The notes beneath the pieces are model-generated. The model worked only from the letters and a program-made list of their open reading frames with translations. It had not been told where the DNA came from and made no database searches. The translations under genes and the position numbers were made by a program. From NCBI GenBank assembly GCA_041398825.1, contig JAWKTX010000017.1:58029-122028 (forward strand): a DNA stretch of 64,000 bases, given 5' to 3'. Source of the DNA: Planctomycetaceae bacterium. Lineage in GTDB: Bacteria > Planctomycetota > Planctomycetia > Planctomycetales > Planctomycetaceae. This document shows positions 42,605 to 51,269 of the stretch, piece after piece; the first letter of the stretch is position 1, and each line of letters begins with the position of its first letter.

Positions 42605-43968
42605 GCCATTTGGGCGTCGATGTCGTGCAGGTATTGCACCAGCAGTTTGTCGAGTTCCTTTGCTTTCTGCGGCACCTTTTGAGACAGGTCGTTTTGTTCA
42701 GAAATGTCGGCTGCGATATCAAACAGAGCCAGGCGGTTGTCTTCGTAGAACTTCATCAGCTTCAGGTTGCCCAGGAACAAGGCCGAATGCGGTCCGTCGC
42801 CGCCCTGATAGTGCGGGAAGTGAAAGATCATTTCTTCACGCGGACGTTTTACAGCGCCTTTGCCGTCGTCCAGCAGGTTGACAATGCTGCCACCTTCGAT
42901 GTTTTCGGGGAGTTTCGAAGCGGGAATTCCGGCCCATTCGCAATACGTTGGAAAAAGGTCGTAGCCGACAATGCGTTCGTGGCACCATGAACCTGCCGGA
43001 ATGCCGGGGCCTCGGATGATGAACGGACTGCGAATGCCGCCTTCCCAGACGCCGCCTTTTCCGCCGGACAGACCGCCGCGCGCCCCGCCTTTGCCTCCCT
43101 TACCGCCACCTCCTCCACCGCTGCCGTTGTCGGACATGTAGATGACGAAGGTGTTGTCGGCCAGTCCGAGCCGATCGATCGCGTCCACGACCATGCCGAC
43201 TCCGGTGTCAAGGTTCTCGGCGATGGCCGCACTGCCAACGCGTTTGTCATCTTCGGAACTGTTCATCCGCTGAGCGTACTTCGCCAGCGTTGCCTTCATC
43301 GCGTTTTGTGGAGCGTGCAGCGCATGCCAGGACATCTGGATGAAGAACGGTTTTCCGGCCTGCTTGTTCTTTTCCATGAACACGATGGCTCGCTTTGCCA
43401 TGCCGAAGATGTCAGCCGGGTTGGGATCGCCGTACTGATGAGCGTATTCGTTGCCGATGTCGCCATCGCCGTCGTCGTAGCCATTTGCCGCCGGGCCGCC
43501 GCCGTTGATGTGCCACTTGCCGTAGTGAGCGGTCGCATAACCGGCGGACTGCAGCAGCTCGCCGATGGTGGTTTCGTTGCGATTGATCTGTTTCACATTC
43601 CGCGGCTCCAGCATGCGGTGACCGGTTTCCACCGGTGCGGCTTTGGTCCAGTGCAGTGCCGCGGGAGACTTGCCGGTTTGCAGACTGATTCGCGTCGGCG
43701 AACAGACAGATGCCGGAGCGTAGGCTGCGGAGAACCTCATGCTTTGTGCAGCCAGTTTTTCCAGATTTGGCGTGTCAACGACGGAATTCTTCGACCATGC
43801 CAGCTCCGGGTGCATCGCCACGGAAAGCCCGTTCCATGCCTGGTCGTCGGACATCATGAATACGATGTTGGGCCGATCGGCGGCGTGGGCCAAACCGCAT
43901 GTGATGGAGAAGAGCAGAAGCATGGTCTCACGCAAAGGCGCAGAGACGCACAGTTTTCGTGGTTTCAT
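42514..43968 (-). CDS. Secreted sulfatase
   Basis: 484 residues; AAGGA ~10 nt before ATG 43968. It hydrolyses a sulfate ester, probably on a marine polysaccharide. The signal peptide (MLLLFSITCGLAHAADRPN) is preceded by 15 residues encoded by a palindromic repeat (KLCVSAPLRET). The active site is the Cys-type sulfatase signature SVCSPTRISLQTGKSP, where Cys becomes formylglycine. Metal ligands: NIVFMMSDDQ and YMSDNGSGG. HYGKWHINGG carries the catalytic K and H. An unusual Gly/Lys run follows the DNG site. The C-terminal ~17 residues are again repeat sequence. No dedicated maturase gene is nearby. Confidence 0.9.
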   Translation of the reverse strand: MKPRKLCVSAPLRETMLLLFSITCGLAHAADRPNIVFMMSDDQAWNGLSVAMHPELAWSKNSVVDTPNLEKLAAQSMRFSAAYAPASVCSPTRISLQTGKSPAALHWTKAAPVETGHRMLEPRNVKQINRNETTIGELLQSAGYATAHYGKWHINGGGPAANGYDDGDGDIGNEYAHQYGDPNPADIFGMAKRAIVFMEKNKQAGKPFFIQMSWHALHAPQNAMKATLAKYAQRMNSSEDDKRVGSAAIAENLDTGVGMVVDAIDRLGLADNTFVIYMSDNGSGGGGGGKGGKGGARGGLSGGKGGVWEGGIRSPFIIRGPGIPAGSWCHERIVGYDLFPTYCEWAGIPASKLPENIEGGSIVNLLDDGKGAVKRPREEMIFHFPHYQGGDGPHSALFLGNLKLMKFYEDNRLALFDIAADISEQNDLSQKVPQKAKELDKLLVQYLHDIDAQMAVPNPNYDPAKNPVSRKGAKAQREKQRRNK

Positions 43969-44008
43969 TGATCTTTCTTCCTTTGCAGCTTAGCGCTTTC
44001 GCGTGACC
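43926..44008. repeat. Palindromic repeat hairpin D between sulfatase and phosphoesterase
   Basis: Arms at 43926-43952 and 43979-44008 are diverged inverted copies of the CTCACGCAAAGGCGC motif. One arm encodes the sulfatase N-terminus, the other the last residues (VTRKR) of the metallophosphoesterase. Confidence 0.7.
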
Positions 44009-45615
44009 TCTTGTGCTTCGATAACATACGAATAAGTCGCATCACCGTTTTGCTGGTTCCCGCGTTCCGCTTCGGGCAGATAGGTGCGAACGTAATCCAC
44101 ACGAGCCGACTGACCATCCGTGCGAACCCGGACGAACCCGCTGCTGCCCTGAATTTCGCCGTTCAGGTAGCCATACTCCTCGGCGCTCTTTGTTCCGGAT
44201 CGCGGATGCCCCGGCTGGGGAACCAGTTGATAGACGATGCCGTCGAGGTCCTGCTTGATGAACATGTGGTCGTGTCCGTGAAACACGATGTCCACACCGT
44301 GTTCGACCAGAAGCTGATGAATGGGTTTTGCCCACCCCGATCGATGCCGACGGAATTCGTCCTTCCCGGATGCACTTTCTCCGCCCCATTCCCAGAACGG
44401 AGCCGCCTCGACGCCACCGCGTTGATTCCGGTCGCTGCCTCCCACCAAGTGATGCAGAAACACAAATCGCAGACCTGCATTGCTTTGTTCCAGCGACCGC
44501 TTCAGCCACTGATACTGATGTTCGCCGAGTGTCCAGTACCAGTTGTCGTTGTTGCCACCTCGCGATCGCGTGGTTGTGTACCGAAACGGGTCGAGCACAA
44601 CGAACTGACACCCGCCCCATTCAAACTGGTAGTAATTTTCCGGCAGACCGACACCACGCTCCGACTGATCATTGCCGGTGTAGAAACTGTTCGGCTGTGG
44701 ATTGGGGATGTATCGTTTGCGAGTATTGGTGGCCCAGACGTTCGAACCGCGATTTCCGTTTTCGCCGTCATGATTTCCCAGGGCAAAGTACAGGGCCGAC
44801 GAATGGCAGAGATGGCCCAGATAGTATCGCTGAGCAAGGTATTGCGGTTCCGATAACTCCGGCTGCACGTACTTGCCCGTCATGAACGTGTCACCCAGAG
44901 CAAAATGGAAATCCGGCTGATCGGCCAAAGCGTTTGCCAGCGTCTGCAGATAGACGTCTCCACTGGTGTTCTCGTCCAGGTGCGAATCGGCCTGCACAGT
45001 GAAGACGAACGCCTCTCCGGGAGCACGCTGCGTGTGAAATGAGTATTCGTCGCTTTCGATTTTGCTGCCGTTCAGTTCGTAGGTGAGTCGGTAGTAGCAG
45101 CGGCTGTTTGGCGGCAGCGAATCGATGACAAAGTCAAACGGTTCACCGGCCCGGAAGTCGTGAGCCTTTGTTGACCGGGTTAGTTCTCCGGAGCGACTTC
45201 CGTAATCCAGCATTGCTCTGACATCGTTGTGGAACAGAACTCGAACGGTCCCGCTACGGTCCGTCAATCGTCCGACGAGAATGTTGAACGGATGATCGGG
45301 GACGTTGTTGGCCGGCGGAGGCGTGGTATAACCGCCAAGTCGACTTCCGGCTTTGGACTGTCCTTTTTGAGCGAAGGCCGAATTCATGGGGGACATGAAG
45401 AACAATGCCAGCAATACTGCTGCACACCGGAATAAAACACATGAGCGTCGGACCTGTGCTGTATCGTCCTGAGGAAGGCTAAGATCCATCAGCCCGTTTA
45501 ACCCGATGCCGAAGGCGAGGCCTGTCCTCCTCGCGGCAAGCCTTGCCTTCGTCGGGTTAGACGAAGTGAAGACGCGTGTGGTCGCGGTATTGTTTTCGGA
45601 CGGTGTGATGTTCAT
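43990..45615 (-). CDS. Secreted metallophosphoesterase (purple-acid-phosphatase-like)
   Basis: 541 residues from ATG 45615, which overlaps the upstream stop codon as ATGA. An inner ATG at 45489 (MDLSLPQDDTAQVRR) would give a conventional signal peptide (VLFRCAAVLLALFFMSPMNS). The stretch between is partly a translated palindrome. After the signal comes a fibronectin-like N-terminal domain, then the phosphoesterase: TVQADSHLD, FALGDTFMTGKY, ALGNHDGENG, FLHHLVGG and VFHGHDHMFI supply the dinuclear metal site. Substrate unknown; a phosphate ester or phosphodiester. It sits between the anti-sigma-like gene and the sulfatase. Confidence 0.82.
   Translation of the reverse strand: MNITPSENNTATTRVFTSSNPTKARLAARRTGLAFGIGLNGLMDLSLPQDDTAQVRRSCVLFRCAAVLLALFFMSPMNSAFAQKGQSKAGSRLGGYTTPPPANNVPDHPFNILVGRLTDRSGTVRVLFHNDVRAMLDYGSRSGELTRSTKAHDFRAGEPFDFVIDSLPPNSRCYYRLTYELNGSKIESDEYSFHTQRAPGEAFVFTVQADSHLDENTSGDVYLQTLANALADQPDFHFALGDTFMTGKYVQPELSEPQYLAQRYYLGHLCHSSALYFALGNHDGENGNRGSNVWATNTRKRYIPNPQPNSFYTGNDQSERGVGLPENYYQFEWGGCQFVVLDPFRYTTTRSRGGNNDNWYWTLGEHQYQWLKRSLEQSNAGLRFVFLHHLVGGSDRNQRGGVEAAPFWEWGGESASGKDEFRRHRSGWAKPIHQLLVEHGVDIVFHGHDHMFIKQDLDGIVYQLVPQPGHPRSGTKSAEEYGYLNGEIQGSSGFVRVRTDGQSARVDYVRTYLPEAERGNQQNGDATYSYVIEAQEVTRKR
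45499..45559. repeat. Palindromic repeat (TAACCCGA family) in the phosphoesterase 5' end
   Basis: Imperfect inverted repeat TAACCCGATGCCGAAGGC .. GCCTTCGTCGGGTTA around a GC-rich centre. It is translated as NPTKARLAARR..GIGLN if the upstream start of the phosphoesterase is used. Same consensus as the element at 46375-46445. Confidence 0.8.
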
Positions 45616-46625
45616 GGTTCGTGGTCAATCCTTCGCCCGCTTGCGTGGTGCGATTCGTGGGAGAAGAAGTCGTCAGGTAACCGGGACTGGTCGGTCAGTT
45701 CCAGCAGCACACTGTTCGGGCCGCCGCGTCCTTTGGGAAGGCGTTCCAACAACATGCGGTGAACGGCTCCGGATGTTGCGTCGTACCAGATGCTGACTTG
45801 TTTCGGCCCTCCCGTTGCGGAGGCTTTGCGAGTCGCGTTCATTCGTCGCCAGCCTTCCGGAGTCTTCTCAGGAGACAGATCAATTTCGTAAGATTCCTGC
45901 AACTGCCGCAGGCTGTTTCGCATGTCGATGAACGGAATGGCTTGCTGCTGGCCAGGAACGGCCCCACGAAACCGCGTGGTATCACTGCTCACACGCACGC
46001 GTCCCCGAGGTGGAACAGACCATGCTGTTTTCTCGTTGCTGCCTGTAATGAACTCGGTTCCGTCGGCAAAGTAACGGACAAGGACGTACTGATTCGGGCC
46101 TCGCACATGCAGCAATGCACCATCGACGGACGGCTTCGCACCACGGACAGTGGATGGCAGCGTTTCTGAATCTACCTCCTCCTCCAGTGCCGTCACGAGA
46201 TAGGTGCGATCCAACGCGGCTTCACTGGCCTGAATGATTCGCTGTAACTCAACGCTGGCAGCCAGCGCTGGTGAACTGACGGATTGCCAGAAGATCAATC
46301 CCAGGACCAGAGTGAGGCACAGGGCGCTGGAGAGTGCAAGCACAGTCCGGAGTGATCGGCTGTGACGTCCATAGGTAACCCGACGCGTAAGCGAGGGATT
46401 GGTTGCGGTGCCAGCACTCTGTCCCTCGCTCACGCTTCGGGTTACGAGCAACTCTTCGCCCGCGAGCACTTGAGCCCGCAGTCGATCATGCAGGAGAACG
46501 GTTTCCGCAAATTGCCGTGCGTGCTCGGGCGATGCTTTGATCCAATTCGCCAGCTCAACCTGTTGTTCGGCATTGAGCGTCTCGTCCAGGTATCCGTGGA
46601 TCAGATCTGTTGCGGAAGCAGACAT
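45612..46625 (-). CDS. Anti-sigma-factor-like single-pass membrane protein
   Basis: 337 residues from ATG 46625, which overlaps the sigma-factor stop as TGATG. The N-terminal ~60 residues (LIHGYLDETLNAEQQVELANW; HARQFAETVLLHDRLR) match the cytosolic helical domain of planctomycete FecR-like/anti-sigma partners. A membrane segment follows (VLALSSALCLTLVLGLIFW), then a ~220-residue periplasmic domain with beta character and no enzyme motif. Between the two domains a 71-bp palindrome is translated as VTRSVSEG..NPSLTRRVT. It very likely holds the adjacent ECF sigma factor. Confidence 0.8.
   Translation of the reverse strand: MSASATDLIHGYLDETLNAEQQVELANWIKASPEHARQFAETVLLHDRLRAQVLAGEELLVTRSVSEGQSAGTATNPSLTRRVTYGRHSRSLRTVLALSSALCLTLVLGLIFWQSVSSPALAASVELQRIIQASEAALDRTYLVTALEEEVDSETLPSTVRGAKPSVDGALLHVRGPNQYVLVRYFADGTEFITGSNEKTAWSVPPRGRVRVSSDTTRFRGAVPGQQQAIPFIDMRNSLRQLQESYEIDLSPEKTPEGWRRMNATRKASATGGPKQVSIWYDATSGAVHRMLLERLPKGRGGPNSVLLELTDQSRLPDDFFSHESHHASGRRIDHEP
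46375..46445. repeat. Palindromic element (GTAACCCGA family) inside a coding sequence
   Basis: Two 24-nt arms (46375-46398 and 46422-46445) are inverted copies with two mismatches, around a 23-nt centre. Each arm begins GTAACCCGA and ends GCGAGGGA. The whole is in frame within the anti-sigma-like gene. Confidence 0.93.
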
Positions 46626-47143
46626 CAGGCCACTCCCTCTACCGTTTTTCGGTTGATGCAATCTCGCAACTGATCCCGGATGCGCTGCAGCGCCTTGGCC
46701 ACCGCGTTCGGTGCCATCCCCAGCTTCTCCGCAATGCTGGCTGGCTTGAGATCATCCTGATAGCGAAGCTGGCACAACTCACGGGCACGACCCTCCAGCA
46801 GCTTCAGACATTCTGAGAGGGCATCCATCTTATGATGCTCCTCTGGCGAGACTTTGGAGAATACGGTCGCCAGACAACTCACCGTTTCTTCGTCGAACAC
46901 AAGCCGACCACGTCTGCGCCGTCGCAGGTACAGACCAATCTGATTGCGTGCGACTCCCATCACCCACGGAACAAACGGCTGGTTTGGGTCGTAGGCGTCG
47001 TATGATTCGATGGCCGCTACGGCAATTTCCTGCAACACATCGTCCCGATCCCCAAAGTCCCGCACGACCGACGTCACGAAGGCGGACACCACCGGTTGGG
47101 CCAGTGTCCATAATCGCATTGCCTGTCGTGATTTCTCATCCAT
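46625..47143 (-). CDS. ECF-family RNA polymerase sigma factor (Rhodopirellula/Verrucomicrobium type)
   Basis: 172 residues; AGGA 8 nt before ATG 47143. Region 2 covers ~20-85 (DFGDRDDVLQEIAVAAIES; FVPWVMGVARNQIGLYLRRR), region 4 covers ~110-165 (LEGRARELCQLRYQDDLKPASIAEKLGM, a helix-turn-helix with MAPNAVAKALQRIRDQL). No extra domain is present. It is followed at once by the anti-sigma-like membrane gene, and heads the minus-strand cluster that leads to the phosphoesterase and sulfatase. Likely autoregulated, signal unknown. Confidence 0.9.
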   Translation of the reverse strand: MDEKSRQAMRLWTLAQPVVSAFVTSVVRDFGDRDDVLQEIAVAAIESYDAYDPNQPFVPWVMGVARNQIGLYLRRRRRGRLVFDEETVSCLATVFSKVSPEEHHKMDALSECLKLLEGRARELCQLRYQDDLKPASIAEKLGMAPNAVAKALQRIRDQLRDCINRKTVEGVA

Positions 47144-47533
47144 TGTGCATTTCCTGTTTGAGTCACCGATTACTTATCCGGTCCCCGCGAATCGTGACGC
47201 GCTTTCTGAGAAATTTTCATAACGAGGGCAGGGTGTCGCAGACCTCGAACCTCTGGCCCGGTAGAGCTGGCAATCTTGTTGAGATGTTACTTTGGGCGAC
47301 ACCAATGCAATCAGCAACGGTGTTCTCATTCAAGAGTGCGAGGTCCGGATTGGAAATCGCAGAGCGAAGGAAGCCATCTGAGTTGCCGCGACAAGATGAG
47401 TCCGGGAGAGCCGTTCCTGCCAGTCTTCCAACGCGGGCGAAGGCCATGTCCGCGAATAAGTCTGGGGCATTGATGGTCGCGATTCTTATCAGGAGAGCTG
47501 ATGATCGCGTCGCGTTCGAGGAGAAACAGGTAT
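47144..47533. other. Region upstream of the sigma-factor gene
   Basis: 390 bases between the tRNA and the sigma factor, expected to hold the promoter of the cluster. I see no repeat or hairpin of note and no gene. Confidence 0.35.
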
Positions 47534-47607
<74 letters not shown>

Positions 47608-48034
47608 ATTTTCTGTTCGATACCAGTCTCTTTTGCGCTGGGACTGGTCCGGAATCCATGACCTGACAGATTGCACATCCATTGGGATCGGGATGCATTC
47701 TGAAAAAAGTATCCGACGGGCGACAAGGATTGGTCGAAGGCCGTAAAACCTGCAAAATCACATCCTGTCGTTTCATTCATCACACACCGGGGTGCGGGTG
47801 AAATCGAACGCAGGACAGCAACGACGTCGGAGGAGCACGGATCCGGAAACAAAGTTTGCGGGAGTATCTCCCCGTAAAAGATTATTTGCAAGCCGGATCG
47901 ATATGCCGTGCGCGGCAATCCTTCCGGCGAATGAAGGTTTTGCGGGGGTTGAATTGTCAGATACGACCGGCGATGAATTGCCAAAACAAAAGAATGCAAG
48001 TCCTCAGGTGAGGAGCTGTTTGAATGATCCTGGC
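47608..48034. other. Gene-free stretch downstream of the oxidoreductase
   Basis: About 430 bases between the tRNA gene and the oxidoreductase stop. The longest open frame overlaps the tRNA gene and has no family resemblance. Nothing else seen. Confidence 0.35.
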
Positions 48035-50161
48035 CTAGTTCAATTCCAAAATCTGTACCGCATCCACGACAACATGACCTTTTGTACCGGAATTGGAAAC
48101 CTCAATTTCCACGGTTTGTCCGGCCGTCAGTCGCGGTGACTGCAGTGGCTCAAATAGCTTTTCAATACTGGCTGCCTTCTGCTGGTCCACAAAGTGAGTG
48201 GTCGACTGGCCAGCAATTGTCACCACAACAGGAACACGGGCAGCTCGATTTGGGTTCGCCGTGTAGCCAAGTCGAATGCTGTAGTTGCCGTCTTTTGGAA
48301 TCCTGACACGAAACGTGAGTGACTTGCTGCCTTTTCCTTCGTCACCGTCATGGAGATAAGATGTACCCACAAACGGGGCAACGGTATTCCCCGAACTCCA
48401 GATTCCTTTCATTTCGGCGTCGACGTCGTCCAGCACGATTCCTGGCAACTGTTCCTTCGTCAGGACTCTGGCCTGTTTCAGATTTGCTGGCAGGTCCAGT
48501 ACCTGACCATCCGCCAGAAGAGTCTCCTTTAAAACATTCGGAGGTAATTCCTGCAGCGTGACATTGTTCTTCGCTGCGAGCACGGCTGCTGTTGCCGCAC
48601 TTTGACCGAGAATCATGAACACTGGTTCCATGCGAATGGAACCATAGGCTGCGTGGGTGGCCGACAGACAGACCGGTACTGTGAGATTGATGGCCTGACC
48701 CTTTGCGGGGATGATTGATCTATAGCTGATCAGATACGGCCCGCCTGGTGACACCTGGATATCTCCTTCGTCCTGTGCGAACCCCGCCTCCGTGACGTAA
48801 CGCCGTACGTTGTGAGAATCCATGTTGTAGCTGCCAATACCGACCGCGTCATCTACTTTGCGGATGCGACGACAGTCCTGTTCCGTGACAACATAATCGC
48901 TGACCATACGACGCGCTTCACGGATGTAAAGCTGATGAGGCCAGTGACCGGATTCAACAAATTCGTCCTTTGCCAAACCCCATTGCGACATGTGCTTTCG
49001 CACGGATTCAGGCACACGCGGATGGTTCGCCAGGGTCCACATCAGACCTTTTTGATAGTCTTCGTGGTCGCGTATGATCGCTTCGCGCTGCTCGTATGTT
49101 CCATCCGGATATTGGTAGTTTCCACCCAGGTAATCGGTGGAGAACGCGCAGTTGTTGTTTGTGTCTGTCTTGCCGTTCGGCATCATCGAAGGCGCCAGTG
49201 GGACACGCAGATCTCCTGCTTCAAAATTTCTCAGCAGCAATTCGTAACGTCGCTCATCGTAGTGGGTGGGTTTCGGAAAGGGCACCCGATTCGCTGGAAC
49301 GTTGCTCATGCACATTCGAAAACAATATGCCTGGACGCGATGGTCCGCAGCGCCCTCGGCCCCGGTGCCGGAATCGTCAATCTCCGGTAAGAGGCCGCTC
49401 GAACTGTCACCGGGTACGTTGTAGGGGTCAACATTCTTCACGAACCGATGGTTGTGAACGTTCTTGTGAGGTTGGTTGCCGTTCAGGGTCTCACCGTATT
49501 GCGAATTGGATTCGCGACCGACGGTGTAGGTGACGCCGGCAGCCGCCATTAGATCCCCTTCGTACGTGCAGTCGATGAATTGGTCGCCCGTGTAAACAGT
49601 GCCGGATTCCATCCGGATGCTGACCAGACGATGGTTTTCCTGGATGACGCCGTTGGTTCGATCCAGTCTCTCTCCAAACACGACGCTGACATTCGTTTCC
49701 GCAAGCATATCGCGAAAAGTTGCTTCAGCCACATGTGGCTCGAACGTCCACATGGCATCTTCGTTTGGGCGGTAGCGATTGTAGTCGCCTGGTTTTTCAT
49801 GAACCCACGCGTCCGGGCTGTCGTAATGCTTCTTGATTCGCTGGTAGAATTCCCGCGAAATTCCTCCGATCATGCGTTTGTCCCCGCTGTCGGTCATACC
49901 GAGCCCACCAGAAGTGAGTCCACCGAGGTGCGAAGTCGGTTCAATCAGAACGGCCGATTTGCCCATTCGAGCGACCTGTATGGCAGCGACCACTCCGGCT
50001 GAGGTGCCGCCGTAAATGATCACATCGGCCGTCGTTTTACTTTGCGTCTCCATAATTGCAGCCGTGGCTGTTGTCTGGATAAGGCTGAGTTTGGGCGATA
50101 ACACGCCGGGCAACGCCATAAGAATGCATGCCACTGTGGCGGATGTCATAAGGCGCTTCAT
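48035..50161 (-). CDS. Secreted FAD-dependent oxidoreductase with C-terminal golvesin/xanthan-lyase-like domain
   Basis: 708 residues; GGAG 8 nt before ATG 50161. Signal peptide (MKRLMTSATVACILMALPG) precedes the FAD-binding motif TADVIIYGGTSAGVVAAIQV and EPTSHLGGLTSGGLGMTDSG, typical of the FAD_oxidored family. The dinucleotide-binding core closes near residue 540 (GSIRMEPVFMILGQSAATAA). The last ~130 residues (GNTVAPFVGTSYLHDGDEGK; FRVRIPKDGNYSIRLGY; HVVVDAVQI) form a golvesin-type beta-sandwich often attached to carbohydrate-active secreted proteins. Substrate unknown; probably a sugar-linked oxidation outside the cytoplasm. Confidence 0.82.
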   Translation of the reverse strand: MKRLMTSATVACILMALPGVLSPKLSLIQTTATAAIMETQSKTTADVIIYGGTSAGVVAAIQVARMGKSAVLIEPTSHLGGLTSGGLGMTDSGDKRMIGGISREFYQRIKKHYDSPDAWVHEKPGDYNRYRPNEDAMWTFEPHVAEATFRDMLAETNVSVVFGERLDRTNGVIQENHRLVSIRMESGTVYTGDQFIDCTYEGDLMAAAGVTYTVGRESNSQYGETLNGNQPHKNVHNHRFVKNVDPYNVPGDSSSGLLPEIDDSGTGAEGAADHRVQAYCFRMCMSNVPANRVPFPKPTHYDERRYELLLRNFEAGDLRVPLAPSMMPNGKTDTNNNCAFSTDYLGGNYQYPDGTYEQREAIIRDHEDYQKGLMWTLANHPRVPESVRKHMSQWGLAKDEFVESGHWPHQLYIREARRMVSDYVVTEQDCRRIRKVDDAVGIGSYNMDSHNVRRYVTEAGFAQDEGDIQVSPGGPYLISYRSIIPAKGQAINLTVPVCLSATHAAYGSIRMEPVFMILGQSAATAAVLAAKNNVTLQELPPNVLKETLLADGQVLDLPANLKQARVLTKEQLPGIVLDDVDAEMKGIWSSGNTVAPFVGTSYLHDGDEGKGSKSLTFRVRIPKDGNYSIRLGYTANPNRAARVPVVVTIAGQSTTHFVDQQKAASIEKLFEPLQSPRLTAGQTVEIEVSNSGTKGHVVVDAVQILELN

Positions 50162-50320
50162 AGATTCAGCTCCAGAAAAAATGGCTTACTACGATAGAAA
50201 CCGGATACTCAGGGACAACGCGGTCGTTCATGCTGTGGACGACGCCGATTAAAGCAGGAGACGCTGTCATTCGGCTGGTGAAGAATGACTCAGAGAATAA
50301 CGAAGATTGACATCGGGCGC

Positions 50321-51259
50321 TTATTCAGACGAAATCAGATGGGCTTTTCTTGCATTGATGACTGCAAGAGGATCTGACGGCACAACTTCCGGATTGACGT
50401 AGTGACGAAGATCCCGGAGTGCGATGACTTTGTAGTCTTCCAGCTTCAGGTACTTCAGATAAGCCTCAAAGTTCTGGCTCGTACTGCTGACCCAATTGTG
50501 CGCGGTATCGGGGACACCATGAAACTGAAGAATGGCGACGCGACCATTCCGGGCCTGTTCGGCCGCGCGAATAAAGTTTGCCAGTGTCCAGTTCGGGCGC
50601 GCGTCACCAGCCGATGGCAGCAGAAGGGGATGGTCTTTTCCCGGTTCGAATGCGAATCCCTGACCTTCCTCATACGGGTACTCTGGCGCGCCCCCGCGGC
50701 GGGCAAATATGATGCCATGTTGCTTCATCACTTCGAATGCCGCCGGGGTTGTTGCATTGCCGGGCCACGCGAAAGTCACGGGAGAAGGAATCCCATTGTC
50801 TCTGCACCTGGATGCAATGGCCTCCAGTTGCTCGGGAAGTTGCGCCAGGGTCTTATCGGTGATCCCGAGATGATCGCGAGTGTGGTTGCCAATTTCGAAT
50901 CCTTCTTCGTGAAGCTGTCGAATTTCCTGCCACGTCATGTAGTCCGTTTTGTTGTCACGGAAGTCAAATCCTTCCGTTATGAAGAACGTCGCACCGAATC
51001 CATATTCTTTGAGCAACGGCCTTGCGATTGTGAAATGCGATTTCGCGGAGTCATCAAATGTCAGCACAACCAGCTTGTCCGGAACAGATGGACGAACGAT
51101 CTGTGTTTTGCTGACCGTCGCAGCGGACAGGCCACGTGCGGACTTGTCTGTTGTTGGTTTGTCACTGGGTGCACCTGGTGATCCTGCGAGAGTCGGCAGG
51201 GCCAGTGAAACCAGCGCGGACAGTGAAACCAGCAGGATGGCGAGGTGCTTCTGCATCAT
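50321..51259 (-). CDS. Secreted polysaccharide deacetylase
   Basis: 312 residues with an N-terminal signal (LAILLVSLSALVSLALPTLAG). NodB-homology domain: motif 1 VLTFDDSAKSH with the catalytic and metal aspartates, motif 2 EIGNHTRDH (H-x3-H metal site), motif 3 FAWPGN, and motif 5 AILQFHG. The second Asp and both His ligands are present, so it should be active. It removes acetyl (N- or O-) groups from a glycan. It begins 10 nt past the proS stop and 159 nt before the oxidoreductase gene, so all three may be co-transcribed. Confidence 0.85.
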   Translation of the reverse strand: MMQKHLAILLVSLSALVSLALPTLAGSPGAPSDKPTTDKSARGLSAATVSKTQIVRPSVPDKLVVLTFDDSAKSHFTIARPLLKEYGFGATFFITEGFDFRDNKTDYMTWQEIRQLHEEGFEIGNHTRDHLGITDKTLAQLPEQLEAIASRCRDNGIPSPVTFAWPGNATTPAAFEVMKQHGIIFARRGGAPEYPYEEGQGFAFEPGKDHPLLLPSAGDARPNWTLANFIRAAEQARNGRVAILQFHGVPDTAHNWVSSTSQNFEAYLKYLKLEDYKVIALRDLRHYVNPEVVPSDPLAVINARKAHLISSE

Positions 51260-51269
51260 GGACCGATCT

